NCBI GenBank assembly: GCA_943737045.1
Contig: CALSFV010000098.1
Span: 1-64,000 of the forward strand
Length of the DNA: 64,000 nt
From: Parapristionchus giblindavisi
Lineage: Eukaryota; Nematoda; Chromadorea; Rhabditida; Diplogasteridae
Reading direction: 5' to 3'
In this document: in pieces, positions 11,216 through 24,229 of the stretch
Layout of the letters: each line of letters opens with the position of its first letter
Numbering within the stretch: the stretch's first letter is position 1
Made by a program: the position numbers and the translations under genes
Notes under the pieces: generated by a model
What the model saw: the letters and a program-made list of their open reading frames with translations, nothing else
Told to the model about the DNA's origin: nothing
The model's database searches: none

Positions 11216-13906
11216 CTATCTGCTTGATCTTTGATGAGTGTTGTCTCGATATCTCCTTCTGGAAAGATTGATGCGTTATTCGATTGACTATTCGCATATT
11301 AAAGAAAGTATAAGTCAAGCTAGATCGGCTCATCAATTTCACAGATTTTTTGTAATAATAAAAATTATAGTCGAAACCGACAAAAATTCCGAGAAAAAAA
11401 AAACCAACTTTCATTTTCTCCGTGGTTATAAAATAATTTCAAAATAAACTCACGCTGCCCTCTTTATTTCTTCTTCCAATTGCTTATTGAAAGCAGGATC
11501 CCGGTTAACACCAGCTACACGTTGAATGACTTCTGAAAAAGTATCGCCGTTTGGAACATGTAACGTACAAAAAAATTCGTTAAGGCATCAAGTGTTTCCC
11601 CTGCATTTTACATGAGTCAAACGAACACAGCATAGTTTAAAAAGTATGTAGCAAACCATGAACCCTCACCCAATTTTTTTGCAAAAACATATTTACGCAT
11701 TGTGCAGAAAAAGAGCGCATTTTGCGAAAAAATGATCGCATTTTGCGAATCTCTAAAGACCTATGGAACAATGTATTTAAAAAATTAATACCGAGGAAAA
11801 GGCGACTAGAGCTTGCTCACATATAACAATTTCTTTTTAATTTTCACTAACCGAATATTGCAAGATAGGCATCGGTATTCCTCAAAGGAGTTAACCCTTT
11901 GCCGTGTGATAGAGATAGAGTATGACGCATGCTCACAGGTAACAACTGGAAGGGAAAAACATTTAAAAAAATAAAATGGATCTTCGTTTGCTTACAGCAT
12001 CAAAGAATGAATTCAGAAGGGTTCTGTACATAGACTTTATATCTGTACTACCGGTAATCATAGTTTTTATAGCCCTTTCGGCTATAATGCCAAGGTCAAC
12101 CTCCTTTTCACCATTCAACATCTTCACGATATATTTCTTCTGTATTCCGGTCGAATCGACCAATCTATCAGGATCGAATCGGTAGAGTCGCTGCAAGTAA
12201 TTAAGATTTTTGTAAAAGATAATGTATTCTTTACCAAAATATCAGAAGTCGTGCCAGTAGACGCTGCAGATGCACACATATCAGAGCGCAGCGTCGATAA
12301 ATACCCTCCCATGACTCGCTGCTAAAACGAAAAAAATTCATTGCCCGTCCACTGCCAAAAAAAAGGAATAACCCAAGAAGTTTTATAAAACGAATTAAAA
12401 AAGAATTAAATTTGAAAGATTTAAATTCACATTTCGCAGTGTATTTTTAAAAAAAAAACCACTAAGACTTAAATTAAAAATTCCCGATTCTGGCTTTCGG
12501 GTATTTGATAGCTATTTCATATAACAAGAAAGATAAACCCACCATGGTTAGCATTCCTTCTAGTTGCTCGCCAGTACTGTAACCGCGCATATTGATGGCA
12601 TCATGAGTTGGGGGGCGAGATAATGAAGTACCGTATTGCTGCAAATTTGGATTTCTATACAGACCATCTTCTCATAACTTTATATTACCTCAGCAACAGC
12701 TTCTCCTTTCCTTGATAATGACAGCAATTTCTTCATAGTTACAGTACACGTGTTCACTTCATCATCAAACTGAAATGATTCAAATTTCGGTTAAAGGAAC
12801 AGGAAAGGAAAAAGTTGCAGTCAGGTACGACATCCGAACCGAAATGGATAAACGAAATGGAAACGGACTGCTATGCAACATAACGCGGTTTTCGATCTTA
12901 TTAACAGGAAATCAATTAGTTTAAATAAAAATTAAATTTAGCATCTCACTTCATTTTTCATAATCTTCTGTTTCTTCGGTGCTACAGCCAACTCTGCCTT
13001 GGGTACTGGAGTGGTTGGAGGACAGCCAACCATTGTCTGAATTTAAATTAATCATACATTCAAGGATCGAACAACATTTGAAACAGAAATTAAATAAGCG
13101 AATGGGGAATGAGAGGGGCAATGGGACAGAGGGGAGTGCATGTTTCATTAAGTCTACATATGAACAAAACCTGCAATCCGCTCTCTCCCCTTACACCTCT
13201 CATTCCCTATTCACTTGTTTATTTGCTGTTTCAAATGTTGAATCGTAAATATAAAAATGCAATGTAATTTAAAATGGTTTAATTTAACAATGAAAATCAC
13301 CTGCCGTCGGCTTCTCTCCATTGTTGACTCATCTCCCACATGATTCGACTCCACATCGATGATCTCGTCAGTCTAAATTGTTTATTGTATCGTTGAATAC
13401 ATTGTAGTGCATACAAACGGATTGGGGATGCGTGAAGTGTCTCCAATCTCTATCTTTGATTGAAGAGTATCTTTCTTTGATAGAAGAGTATCTTTCTTTG
13501 ATTGAAAAGTGCTGTAGTTCATCGCCTCGTCAATCAATGAATTCTAAGAAGAATTAATTATCGTATACCACCTAACACCTTCACGTTAACGGTTATGGTA
13601 CCCTATCACTGTTTGCCATTAATTTTGCTAAAATAAATGCCACTCACCACGTCGCAGCCATTGCGAAGCAATGCTGAGATGAGTATTCGAGCAGGTTGTA
13701 GACGGGAGTTCTGTAAAGCCTACATTTATTAGCCTTTCAATAAAAACAGTTCACCTTCGAATAGAACTCATCACTATCTCCCGATGACAGACACAGTATG
13801 CAGTCATCCTGAAAATAAATTTTCAATTAGTTCTGATAATTGGAAAACGAATTAAACAAACCAATGTGAATCCAGCTTTGAGGATGATATCTAATCTTCC
13901 TGCCAT
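11216..13906 (-). CDS. Unrecognised multi-exon gene inside the transposon-like segment
   Basis: About thirteen exons join with consistent phases from MAGRLDIILKAGFTL (13906-13862) to a stop at 11218-11216, giving roughly 400 residues. Other readable parts: NSRLQPARILISALLRNG (about 13,712-13,650), a tandem repeat with QSKKDTLLSKKDTLQSK (about 13,545-13,390), acidic DEIIDVESNHVGDE, a basic patch APKKQKIMKNE, a helical segment RLYRFDPDRLVDSTGIQKKY (about 12,190), and the tail FNKQLEEEIKRAA then RRYRDNTHQRSSR. The exon near 11,560 has seven T where eight would keep the frame into TLHVPNGDTFSEVIQRV, so there is one apparent 1-base deletion. I recognise no domain. It lies immediately downstream of, and in the same direction as, the transposase-like gene and shares its codon style, so it may be the element's accessory protein. 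This is inference. Confidence 0.6.
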
Positions 13907-14378
13907 TACTCAGAACTGAACTGACAAATATTTAAGTGATGGTTCATATAATTAAAAGTACATGAAGCCGACATAAGACGGATGCCCGGATAGGCATACA
14001 AACGTTGGAATCAAGCTTTAATCTTCATAAAATTTTCACAATACTAAGGAAAATGGAGTGCTTTGCAGATGGAACTTTGTCGGATGAGAACCGACAGAAT
14101 GATAACCGACAGAATGATAACCGACAGAATGATAACCGGAAGCTACCGGATGGGAACCCACATGATGAACACTGAGCGTATAAGACCTGCTTTATGACAA
14201 ATGATTCAAAATTTCGGTTCGCATCACGTGGGTTCTCATCAGGTAGCTTCCGGTTATCATCCTGTCGGTTATCATTCTGTCGGTTCTCATCCGACATAGT
14301 TGAATCAATTTCAACAAGTAACACAAAAGAACTACAACTAAACCAAATACAACTAAAACACGAATGTATAGATGCTAT

Positions 14379-17300
14379 TTACGTTCTAGTAAAGATGAAG
14401 GGAGCGGTAACAATGTACATTCTGATATCTAATCTCACGAGAACACAATGGCTAAGAACTGATTGAGGGTTTATTTCTACGTAGTCATAAGACTGATTAG
14501 GGACCAATCTTCTCAGAAGATTTACTTCCTCGCTCTCTCTTAATACACTAGCAACATGGGAGTATTTAGGATCTTTCGCGATGGCATTTGCCAATACCGA
14601 TATGACTTTACCGACACGCAAGAGTTGCCCTAGCACAAAACAGCGGGAGTTGGTTACAACAGTACAAACTACTCTTGCATACAATATTTTTCCTCCAGAG
14701 TCGAAGGAAATTATTGAATTGGATGACTTTCGGTATTCATCAATTAGATATGATCGAAGCCTTCTACCTCCTATTTCTGCATTGGGCCTGAATTGGCATG
14801 TTTAATAAAGGTCGCAAAATTTCACTAACCACAACACGCTGTCATGACCGTGGAGGTGAACGACGTATTCCTTGTGGGCTTGCCACGCATGGAGTTTAGC
14901 TTGAGGAATGGCACCACGAAGAGGTCTCTGGAGAAAAAGATAATAAACAAAGCTTTATTATGTTTTTTTTCGGTGCATAAGCATTTTGGAGTGTTTTGAA
15001 TCCAAAATATAACAATCTGATGGGCCACAAAATTACTGCGAAAGGCAACGATAGCCATCCGTTGTTTATCGACGGTTGGCTACATATTGGGAGGCAAAAC
15101 ACTCCAAATTTAACGCAGATCCATACTTAGCGTAATGTGCGTGAGGCAGATGGAAGGATGTATAAAGCATACATCCAAAGAAACTATCAAATGGACAATG
15201 ACTCACTGCCCCTCCACCATTAGACTTTGACTGTCCAAGGTATCGTCCAAGTGCAGTCTCAGCAGCCTTCCGAAGAGGATTCTTCTTGTCGCCAGCAATC
15301 ACCTCCAAATCCTCCGTGAGGGACGATAGAAGAATGGATCTGATAAACATCGTTTGTTTGCAAATACTTTTCATGAATTCACCTCCGATGAATAGCTGAC
15401 ACATGTGTTGTTGTCACCGGACCCTTCTTGATAATATGATTGAGTGCCTCGAACATGCTTGAGGAAGATGCGAAAGGCGGAGAAATGGAGTTGGAAGTTG
15501 AGTGCATGAGGAAGGACTGCAAGAGTTCTCTTAGCTATTAGGTTGAGCTAGAATTAACGGTGAATCTTTTTAGTTCGGCTTTATTGATACTGCACAATAG
15601 CCCCTCTCTCACTTCCCTTGATATCAGTCAGTCCAATCCCCCGCCATTTGAGAAATGCCGAACATTTTCGTGTTTCGAGGAAGGAATCAAGCCGTTGCCC
15701 GCACTTTGGCAGAAGACCAAGAAGTTCAAAAACCACGGTTAAATAAGACTCATACGAATATTAACATAAACAATTACAAAACTAACGTGGCATTTCAAAT
15801 TGAGTGAACTCTCGCCAAACGAATCAGTCCACATCTCCTTTAGCGCCGCAACAACGTCGTCGAGCAATCGACCGAATCTCACGTACTTGTCGGGGTCACC
15901 TGCAAGTATTGGAATTTTGTACAATACTGTAAATGCACCAACCGATGATTATGAGCCTCACGCATAATAACAGAGTGCAGGCAGACACTCTGTCGTCGTT
16001 GAACAGCTGAGAATAGGCAACAGGGGGGGCGATTAGAAGCATGAACTTGAAATGTAGTAAATTGTTAGCACACAGTTAAGCCGCCAATTATTCAAACCTG
16101 TAAATACTCTATACCACTCATTGTCCGAGAGCCAACAGAAGAGGGTGTGCACAGGCGATGGAGAGAAGAAGAAGGAAGGCGCGCTCGGGCAACTGCATCA
16201 TCAATCAGTTTGATTGATCCTGGCTTCAGCTGCAGTTGCGAGAGCGGACGGCTGGACTTCTTACCCAGAAGACCTAAACGAGAAGGAATAATATTTAGAC
16301 ATATTTGTAACAAATACTTACTGTGAACCAAATCTCTGCAATATCCCAATTCCTCATCATGTAGAATGTCGCAGGCAGCCTCGGTCATGGGGATCAACCT
16401 TTGAAACTCCGTCAAACCTTGATATATTGGGATCAAGGTAATGGTCGTTAAAGAACTTTCGAACTCACTTCCAAGACCGTGTTTCGAAGCACGAGCCGAA
16501 ACGATTACGTCACCTCTCGACCGCGCACCTGTGGATCATTCAATGAGAGGATGCCAAAGTGATAGAACAAAAATAAACCTCACTTACCTGAACCGAGATT
16601 CAGGGGGAAGATCGTTCTCGTTCCAACTCGGATCGCGGAAACGAGACACAGATTGCACGAGTGTGATCCAGTCTTCGCATTCCATAGTGATAAGTCGTAG
16701 GCCTTATGCAGTGCCTGAATGTGTCATAATTCAATATATTGGAATTAAAGGTAAATTTGATTACCTGTTTATCGAGAATTGATCCCATGAGGACAGGATG
16801 AAACGAGAACACTCTATCTGCCACATGAATACGTACTGCACAATCATCTATTTCAGCCTTCAAGCCTAAAGCATTTGCATTATGTAACTGCGACCTTATG
16901 ATCGGACGGTCAATGGGACCTCTGCAGTGTGCTGGTGCCAAGTGAATGCCCTACAAACCCTGTACATCCCAAATATTTCGGTGACGCAACAAGGCTACAA
17001 CAATAAGCATTTACCTTGGATTAAGATGTTGCACGACGCAGTGCTGAATGCACTGCTCAGAGTCCCTAGTCTACAAAAGACCACATTGCAAGCTCTAGCT
17101 CGTGTTTGCATAGGCAAAGAGGCGATCGAGAAAAAGACAGGCCAAACTGCCTTGCTGAAGCATTTTTATTTTAAAATTAAATCCCATTACTACATCAAAA
17201 ATTATCCTACCCGAGGCCGACCTTGTGAGTTCCGTCCGTATTGCACAGAAGAGGTGTCTTGATGATACCACTGTCGAATTCCACCGCTGACTCCATCGCG

Positions 17301-20300
17301 TTCGAAAACGCGGTACAATCCGAGAGATCACTAGGCACGGTGTAACAAGCGATCAATGAAGCGTTCCTGAAAAGAATATAGGAATGACGAAAAGGATGTG
17401 AAAATCCGGCAACCGAAGGAGAACTGTGGGGGGCATAGCACCATGATATTAGTTTCAAACAATCAGAAACCATGGCTTGTTGTATGCCATTCGATAGAGC
17501 ATCGAAAGATACATAATAATCCCATGAGTTTCATGAGTTTTCATAGCACTGTGTTCGAGAAATATGAAATTTTCCAGATTTTGGCCAATTTTTGTCGCTC
17601 TGATCTCATGACTTACACCATTATTTCCAGGGCCTGGATTTTTCATGTTGGGTAACAATGGATGTGCTACCCGAATATCACACTTATTTGGACCAGCTAC
17701 CAGCCATTCATGAAATTCGGAAAATTTCATATTTCTCGAACACGGTGCTATGAAAACTCATGAATCTTGGGATTATTATGTATCTTTCGATGCTCTATCG
17801 AATGGTATACAACATGTCATGGAAATCACATTTCGATTTTTCGACTTTTAGAATATCAAAAATCAATAATTTGGATCATTTTTTGGGGAAAATGTCCCCT
17901 AGGTACTCCAATCATGAAATATGGATCACCTAGGATGATTTTGAAACATTGTGCCATGCCCCGCCGCTCTTACGGAGAAGGCGTTTTAATAGTACTACGC
18001 CACCTACCTTGCATGCACACGACGATGTTCCTCAACAATCAATGCAGCGGTTCTTTTCAGCACTTCTTCATACATGGCATTGAATGGAGTATACGAGAGG
18101 CTCATGAGTTCAGGACTGCTGAAAGTACACACTTTGGTTGAGGGAAAACGTAATTCTACATACGCGCATGCTAGCGGACACGGCGAAGTAGATGAAGAAC
18201 GTGGAGATGAACATCCCGCACAATAGTGCTTTTCTTCAAATCCAGCACACTTGAACTTCAACCGACAGTGACGATCGAGGTCTCTGTATGTCAATGGTAC
18301 AGGATGCGTGAGCTGCGTAGCTTCATATTCGGAAGCAGACCACCCAAAGTGAGCGAAGTTGGAAGCGTCTATGGTTAATCTGTCACCTATCCTCATCGGA
18401 TCTAAAATAGACAATAGATAAGAAAATTTGGAAAACCATTTTTTCCTACCCTTGGGAACTTCTTCTTCCTCCTCCTCCTCCTCCTCTTCCTCCTCCTCCT
18501 CCGTCGCCACCTCCTCCTCTTCCTCTTCCTCTTCATCTCCATTCCCGATGGACAGATCTACAACAAAACTGCTTAAAACACCAACAAGCATACAGAAATG
18601 AACATATGAACATTGTACATTAAGCATCGCACAATGTGTACGCTAACAGTGGTTAATAGTTGGAATTAAAAAAAAATAAAATGGAATTTTGCTAACCACT
18701 ACTAGACGACTGCCTGCTGTAGTCGCCATCGGACAGCCGCGAACTCGCTTGCTCTTCTGTAATAGAAGGTAAAATAAAGTTCAAGGCAGAGAAACCTTTA
18801 ATGCGACGTTACATTTGTGTTACGCGCCTGCGCCATAAGTGCGCAATGTGTTACATTTCGCTCCGTCGGCGTCGGCGTACATTTTGGAATATACAGGGTC
18901 TCGAGTGGAAAACCCTGATCGGATATAAAATGGTAGTCAACAATTGTTGATCGATGGTTATTGATGGTTACGGTACCTTCTAACCTTGTCACTATTGCCT
19001 TTCAGGGTTTCTTTTATTGTTGCAGGGCGCTGGCGCGTAACACAAATGTTACGACCCATAACGATTTGTTTTTATTTATTTATCATACATCGCGAAAATA
19101 CACCGACATAATCACTCAGAAATATTTTGCCAATCTTCTTGCGTGAATTATGAAAATGTCAACGCATTTGCTGAATTTAATCGTTTAATTATGCAATTAA
19201 CGAATTAAATAAATATTCGCTGAAAAAAATGGCTTGAAGCCTGGGAAAAATCGGTCCGCAATAAATTGCGAGGGTTAAAATAATTATGCAAATCATAAAA
19301 TTATGCACTGCATCTGAATTCTATAGACTCAAAAGCAAGAAATAGGAAATACAATGAAAAGAACTAATTAAGGAAAAGAATAAATCGGTTCGGTACATCC
19401 GGCTGTTGTCCGGCTATGACCGATAAAACTACAAATTTTCCCGGATCTTGCCGGTTGTTTTACGATCAAACGGCATCACTGCCGCCGAGATGGCAACAAT
19501 TGTCAACCAAGTTGCAATTATATTGGTAATAATAGTCGTAAATGACAGGGGTACTACAGGTGGGTTACGGTAGTTGGTCAAATTGCATTTTATTTTGTTG
19601 TGGTATAGTGATCAACTGTGATTAGGTCATGCGCGATCTCAAAAGGATCGTATCCACATACGTTGTTGACAACGTGTTGTTAGGCGAAAGGATGTAAAGC
19701 CGCTGTAAACCGAGCGAGAATTTTGGGATTACAGTAACGGAAAACATAACAAACATGGGGTCCAACCGGCCCCGGATATGTAAATAGCGTGAACTCAAAT
19801 TGTGAAAAGTGAAATGTTGATTGGCTTTACCATAAAAATGCTCATATCGAATTAATTTTAGTTCTTTAACTCTGATTTTTGTACACAACAAGCGTACTGA
19901 CGTAATTGAAACAGGATATTGTATAAAAATATAAGCGATAGATCAAGTTTATAATTTAGCGAGAAACAAAGGACTCACCGTGTACTCGATCCAATTCATC
20001 TCCTACTAATCGTCGTCTCTTTGTGTTCGTAGGCGGGTCGCCTTCCTTTCGTGTAGATTCTGAATAAATCAATTTTTAATTGTTACAGTAACAATACCGT
20101 AAGTTAAACACAGTACCTGTACGATCACAATCTATTGCATGAAGAAAGGAGTCGCCGCACTTGCACACAGAGCCTCCTGCAATTTATTATCACTTACTTT
20201 TGTTTTTAAAATTTTAAAATTGGTTTATTATTTGCTTATGAAATAAAACATGACTTGTTTGCTACTTCCTCAAATACAATACTGAATACGCGAAAAGAGA

Positions 20301-21257
20301 TAGAATGTATTAAAATTAAACACAAACCAGAGGGAAACATTGATGACAATATGGGAAGGATAGACGATAATCGACACTCACGTGATCTGAATGAATGAAG
20401 GAATGAATGAAATGGAATGAATGAATGGATGAATGAATGAATGAATGAATGAATGAATGAATGAATGAATGGATGAATCAATGAAGGAATGAATGAAATG
20501 GAATGAATGAATGGATGAATGAATGAATGAATGGATGAATGAATGAATGAATGAATGAATGAATGAATGAATGAATGAAGGAATGAATGGATGAATCAAT
20601 GAAGGAATGAATGAAATGGAATGAATGAATGGATGAAAGGATGAATGAATGAATGAGTAAATGAATGGATGAATCGATGAAAGAATGAATAAAATGGAAT
20701 GAATGAATGAATGAATGAATAAATGAATGAATGAAATGGAATGAATAAAATGGAATGGATGAATCAATGAAAGAATGAATAAAATGGAACGGAATGAAGC
20801 AATGAATCAATGAATGAATGGATGAAAGGATCAAAGAATGACTGAATGAATGAATGAATGGATGAATCAATGAAGGAATGAATGAATGAATGAATAAATG
20901 AAGGAATGAATGAATGAATGAAAGGATCAAAGAATGACTGACTGACTGAATGAATGAATGAATAAATGAATGAATGGAACGGAATGAATCAATGAATGAA
21001 TGAAGGAATGAATGAAATGGAATGAAAGAAATGGAATGAAAGAAATGGAATGAATGAAATGGAATGAATGAAATGGAATGAATGAAATGGAATGAATGAA
21101 ATGGAATGAATGAAATGGAATGAATGAATGAATGGAACGGAATGACTGAATGAATGAATGAATGAATAAATGAATGAAATGATCAAAGAATGACTGAATG
21201 AATGAATAAATGAATGGAACGGAATGAAAGGATGAATGAATCAAATAATAATAATAA

Positions 21258-21288
<31 letters not shown>

Positions 21289-22187
21289 AAGAAGAAGAAG
21301 AAGAAGAAGAAGAAGAAGAAGAAGAAGAAGAAGAAGAAGAAGAAGAAGAAGAAGAAGAAGAAGAAGAAGAAGAAGAAGAAGAAGAAGGAGGAGGAGGAGG
21401 AGGAGGAATCACTGAATAAATAAGATAAAAGCGTCGCATGCATGATAGAGAGCGGCAGTAAAACAAAATGGAAATCAGGCAAGAGATATGAAAGCTTATA
21501 GCAATAACAATAATAAATTATAATTTTCCAAATATCTACCTGTTGTAGCCGCTCGACCAAACGTTGATTCAAATGCTTGAATAGGCCTTCGCGTGAACTG
21601 AAAAGATAATACTGTTTAATATGATACACCTGTTTAATATCATACACAAGGAATATCAAAGAAAGAAATAGAAAGTAGCAGAGTGATTGATTAGCAGGAT
21701 AAAGATAAATGTAAAGATAAAGAAAGATGAAAGATACAAAAATAGAAATGACAAATAAAAATTTATCATAATGATTATCGAAATATCTACCGAGATTCAC
21801 TCCCACGCTACTTGACTGCTACAGCTATGACCTTACGGTCACAACGTCGATCACGTGCGAGGGCTCACTAAAAAATGTAAGGATAATACACAAGACAACA
21901 AGATGAAACGACAATAGTAAAAGCAATAGCTACAAAATATGAATCTAAACCAACACTTAGAAAAACGTTATGAAAATCGCGCATGATTTAATTAAATTTA
22001 ATAGCAAACTCAATATCATCCAACAAAATTCGCGAAACAACGGCAATCAACTAATTACAATGCCCAACCTACGCAGCTTAGTCTAAACGCGTAATAATCA
22101 CTCCAATATACAATCCCTAATAATGCAAGAAGTGAAATCGCAGCGTGAATAAGCGGGCGGAGGAGGAGGAAATCAAGCAAGAAATAA

Positions 22188-22231
<44 letters not shown>

Positions 22232-22528
22232 GAAGAAGAAGAAGAAGAAAAGCAAGGGAAAGAAGAAGACGGAGAAGGATGAGAAGAAGAAACAAGGAGG
22301 AAAAGGAGAATAATTATAAATAAAAATAATAAGAATAGTAATAATAGTAATAAGAATAGTAATAAAAGAATAAATGAGCGCCGCAGCACAATCGGTAAGC
22401 ATAATTAGAATGGTACAGATAAATGAATAAAGATGAAACATAAAAGTGGATAAGTAAATAAAATATTTACCTGAACCAGTCAATGTACGCCTGCCTGCAG
22501 AACGACCGATACGAGTGTCTCGAACCCA
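14379..22528 (-). CDS. CACTA/EnSpm (TNP2-like) transposase-type gene
   Basis: Many phase-compatible exons form a protein of probably over 1,000 residues. Plausible early exons: 22528-22471, about 21598-21542, about 20176-20117 (GSVCKCGDSF), about 20060-19978 and about 18765-18696. Then come an acidic exon of Glu runs (about 18,560-18,450), a Cys/His-rich part CRLKFKCAGFEEKHYCAGC (about 18,280-18,200), CNTDGTHKVGLGKAVWPVFF with SIASLPMQTRAR (about 17,235-17,100), GSHSCNLCLV (about 16,680), IPMTEAACDILHDEEL (about 16,400), NLKCH (about 15,790), and FEALNHIIKKG (about 15,440), ending near 14,379. The order NxDG..WPV..LP, a small Cys pair, a NxH motif and a later FExxxxxIKK resembles the TNP2/Transposase_21-like superfamily. 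Several inner exon ends (15,730-15,560 and 16,940) are uncertain. Introns carry a long TGAA array, a GAA array and a fold-back insertion. The call rests on motif order, not on a search. It may be a decaying copy. Confidence 0.55.
17427..17963. mobile_element. Fold-back (inverted-repeat) insertion in an intron
   Basis: Arms of about 150 bases (about 17,455-17,585 and 17,715-17,845) are inverted copies; both contain CGATAGAGCATCGAAAGATA or its complement and CATGAGTTTTCATAGCAC or its complement. The outer tips also match: GGGGCATAGCACCATG against the complement of CATTGTGCCATGCCCC. It has no coding content and sits between two exons of the transposase-like gene. Probably a non-autonomous DNA element. 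Confidence 0.8.
20390..21240. repeat. Long TGAA (AATG) microsatellite
   Basis: About 850 bases of TGAA units with variants (TGGA, AGGA, TCAA, AAATGGAA). Open frames of FIHSFIHS type through it are artefacts of a repeat without stops. It lies in an intron of the transposase-like gene. Confidence 0.95.
21241..21408. repeat. AAT, GAA then GGA trinucleotide run
   Basis: A short AAT run, roughly 40 GAA/AAG units and a GGA run abut the TGAA array. They give spurious poly-Lys, poly-Glu, poly-Ser and poly-Phe frames. Confidence 0.95.
22190..22320. repeat. AAT and GAA microsatellite
   Basis: About 14 AAT units followed by purine-rich GAA/GGA sequence. No credible coding content. Confidence 0.9.
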
Positions 22529-22839
22529 CTGAAATACGAACATTAATATTTAAACCGGGCAGGTGCAGGTAAAAAATTAAAGAAAAATACGCATAAACAA
22601 CAAGACATGCTCACGGAACAACAGCAGATAGACAATATGGCCCCAAAACAACTCTAACTCTAGACGCACACACAGGTCATTAATTTAACATTTCAAACAA
22701 CCTCAATATACTACAATAAAATAAGTAAAACGACTAATCTAAATTAAAATTCAACCGCACTTCGAAAATTCAAATATTAGGCTTCAGCTCCTCTACCACA
22801 CCACGGAATTTCTATTTCCCGGCTCCCTCTCCGGCGCTA

Positions 22840-23017
22840 TTCCCACTATCGTCCGCGGACGCTCCTCCCCTAAGATGTGCCGCGGTCGAACCGTTCGTTT
22901 CGCCCGCGGGCGATCGGAGTCACAAATCTCACCCGCCGATCGCCCGCGGTCGCTCGATCGCCCGCATATCACCCTCGAATCATCCGCGGGCGCTTTATCA
23001 CCCGTTGGGCTCCCGTA
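22840..23017. repeat. GC-rich edge of the accessory block
   Basis: Dense in GCCCGCGG, GATCGCCCG and CGCCCGCGGGCGAT-like words, similar in kind to 6,075-6,260. Could be the subterminal repeat region of the transposon-like element, since CACTA elements carry such repeats. No clear CACTA/CACTG terminus was found. Confidence 0.5.
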
Positions 23018-23430
23018 TTCGTCCTTCCAAGATACTAATATATTACCATGGATAATAGCAGTTTGTTCATCTTCATTCTTAGAATTACAAAATGATCTTT
23101 GATCTTTAACATTATATTCTTACCACTTTCTCAATATGAGTAATAGCTAATTGAATTGATACTTGAACTGATGAACTTTCAGATTTAACTGGTCTATTCT
23201 TTCTATTGTATTGCTTATTATTAGTAAGTATATCAGTTTCTATTTTCTGAGATATCTGAATTGAATAACTTGATCATCATTTAATTCAAATAATAAATAG
23301 TTTATTTTACTTACGGAAATTGAATCTTCAGACAAAGATAGATTCAGTAGATGAAGTAGTACTAAAATAATCAATGAATATTAGTTATGATGGAAATATA
23401 CTTACTGATACAAAAAGATATAGACTTCAT
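23018..23430 (-). pseudogene. Cys-loop ligand-gated ion channel, truncated 5' fragment
   Basis: Starts at 23430 with a signal peptide MKSISFCIILLHLLNLSLS split by a short intron. It continues through QKIETDILTNN to the first beta strands of the ligand-binding domain: VQVSIQLAITHIEKVNEDEQ then HGNILVSWKDE. The pattern (alternating strand, valine-x-E turn, W.D) is that of nicotinic-type and related LGIC subunits just before the usual RL.W. At 23018 the host-like codons stop and the frame runs into GC-rich repeat DNA, staying open to a stop near 22,793. The binding loops, Cys-loop and four membrane helices are absent from the window. Family call from strand pattern is fairly good; the truncation is directly visible. 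Confidence 0.7.
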
Positions 23431-24229
23431 TAGAAATGAGATGAAGACTGAATGGAATATTGTATAGACTATGAATTGATTCTCCTCCCATTATACCATT
23501 CTACTATGTTTATATCAGGTAAACTGTAAACTATCTTCATGAAAAGAGACAAAACTTCGTTTATCGATCGATTATATCACAATGACAATTATATTAGTAT
23601 GAATGAAGAATATTAAATGAATCCGTCAATATAGTACACAAACTATATAATATATCTTTGGATAAGGGAACAGGATGAATAATACACGATAGACTATGTA
23701 ATGAATGAAAGAGTATTAGAATATAAGGTTAGAATATTGAATGAATGAACAGTGATATGTTATAGATAGTGTAATATTCATATCCAAATGATAATCTATT
23801 ATATCATTGAGATGAATACTTTCAATCTATTCAATGAATCAATTCATGATTAATATATCCTCATTATTATAATACAAGTGAATTGAAAACATGCACATGC
23901 AAATGAATACAAAATATAATGATAGAAATATCTGACCTAGAATGAATGAATAATTACATGAAAGAATATAAGCATCTATAATATATATATTTGTGTTCAT
24001 AAGCGAAAGAATTGAATGAATACCAAGTTATTGATTGTATCAAGGCTAGGATGATGAAGAGGCATTGAATATTGTATATGAGAAGGGCAAGATAAATGAA
24101 TAGATGAATACAATCTCTATATGAAACCACGAACGATGAATAGACCACAACATATTGAAAAGAATGAAGAAAAGCTCATCTATGATCATACCGTAATCTA
24201 TCGATTGATTTGTCAAAGTATACTGTAGT
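23431..24229. other. Intergenic between the LGIC fragment and numb
   Basis: AT-rich. It should hold the numb 3' UTR and the LGIC promoter. No additional gene seen. Confidence 0.5.

Noticed and set aside
20236..21466. Long frames of FIHSFIHS, poly-Ser, poly-Phe and poly-Lys type
   Set aside because: Translations of TGAA and GAA microsatellites; open only because the repeats lack stop codons.
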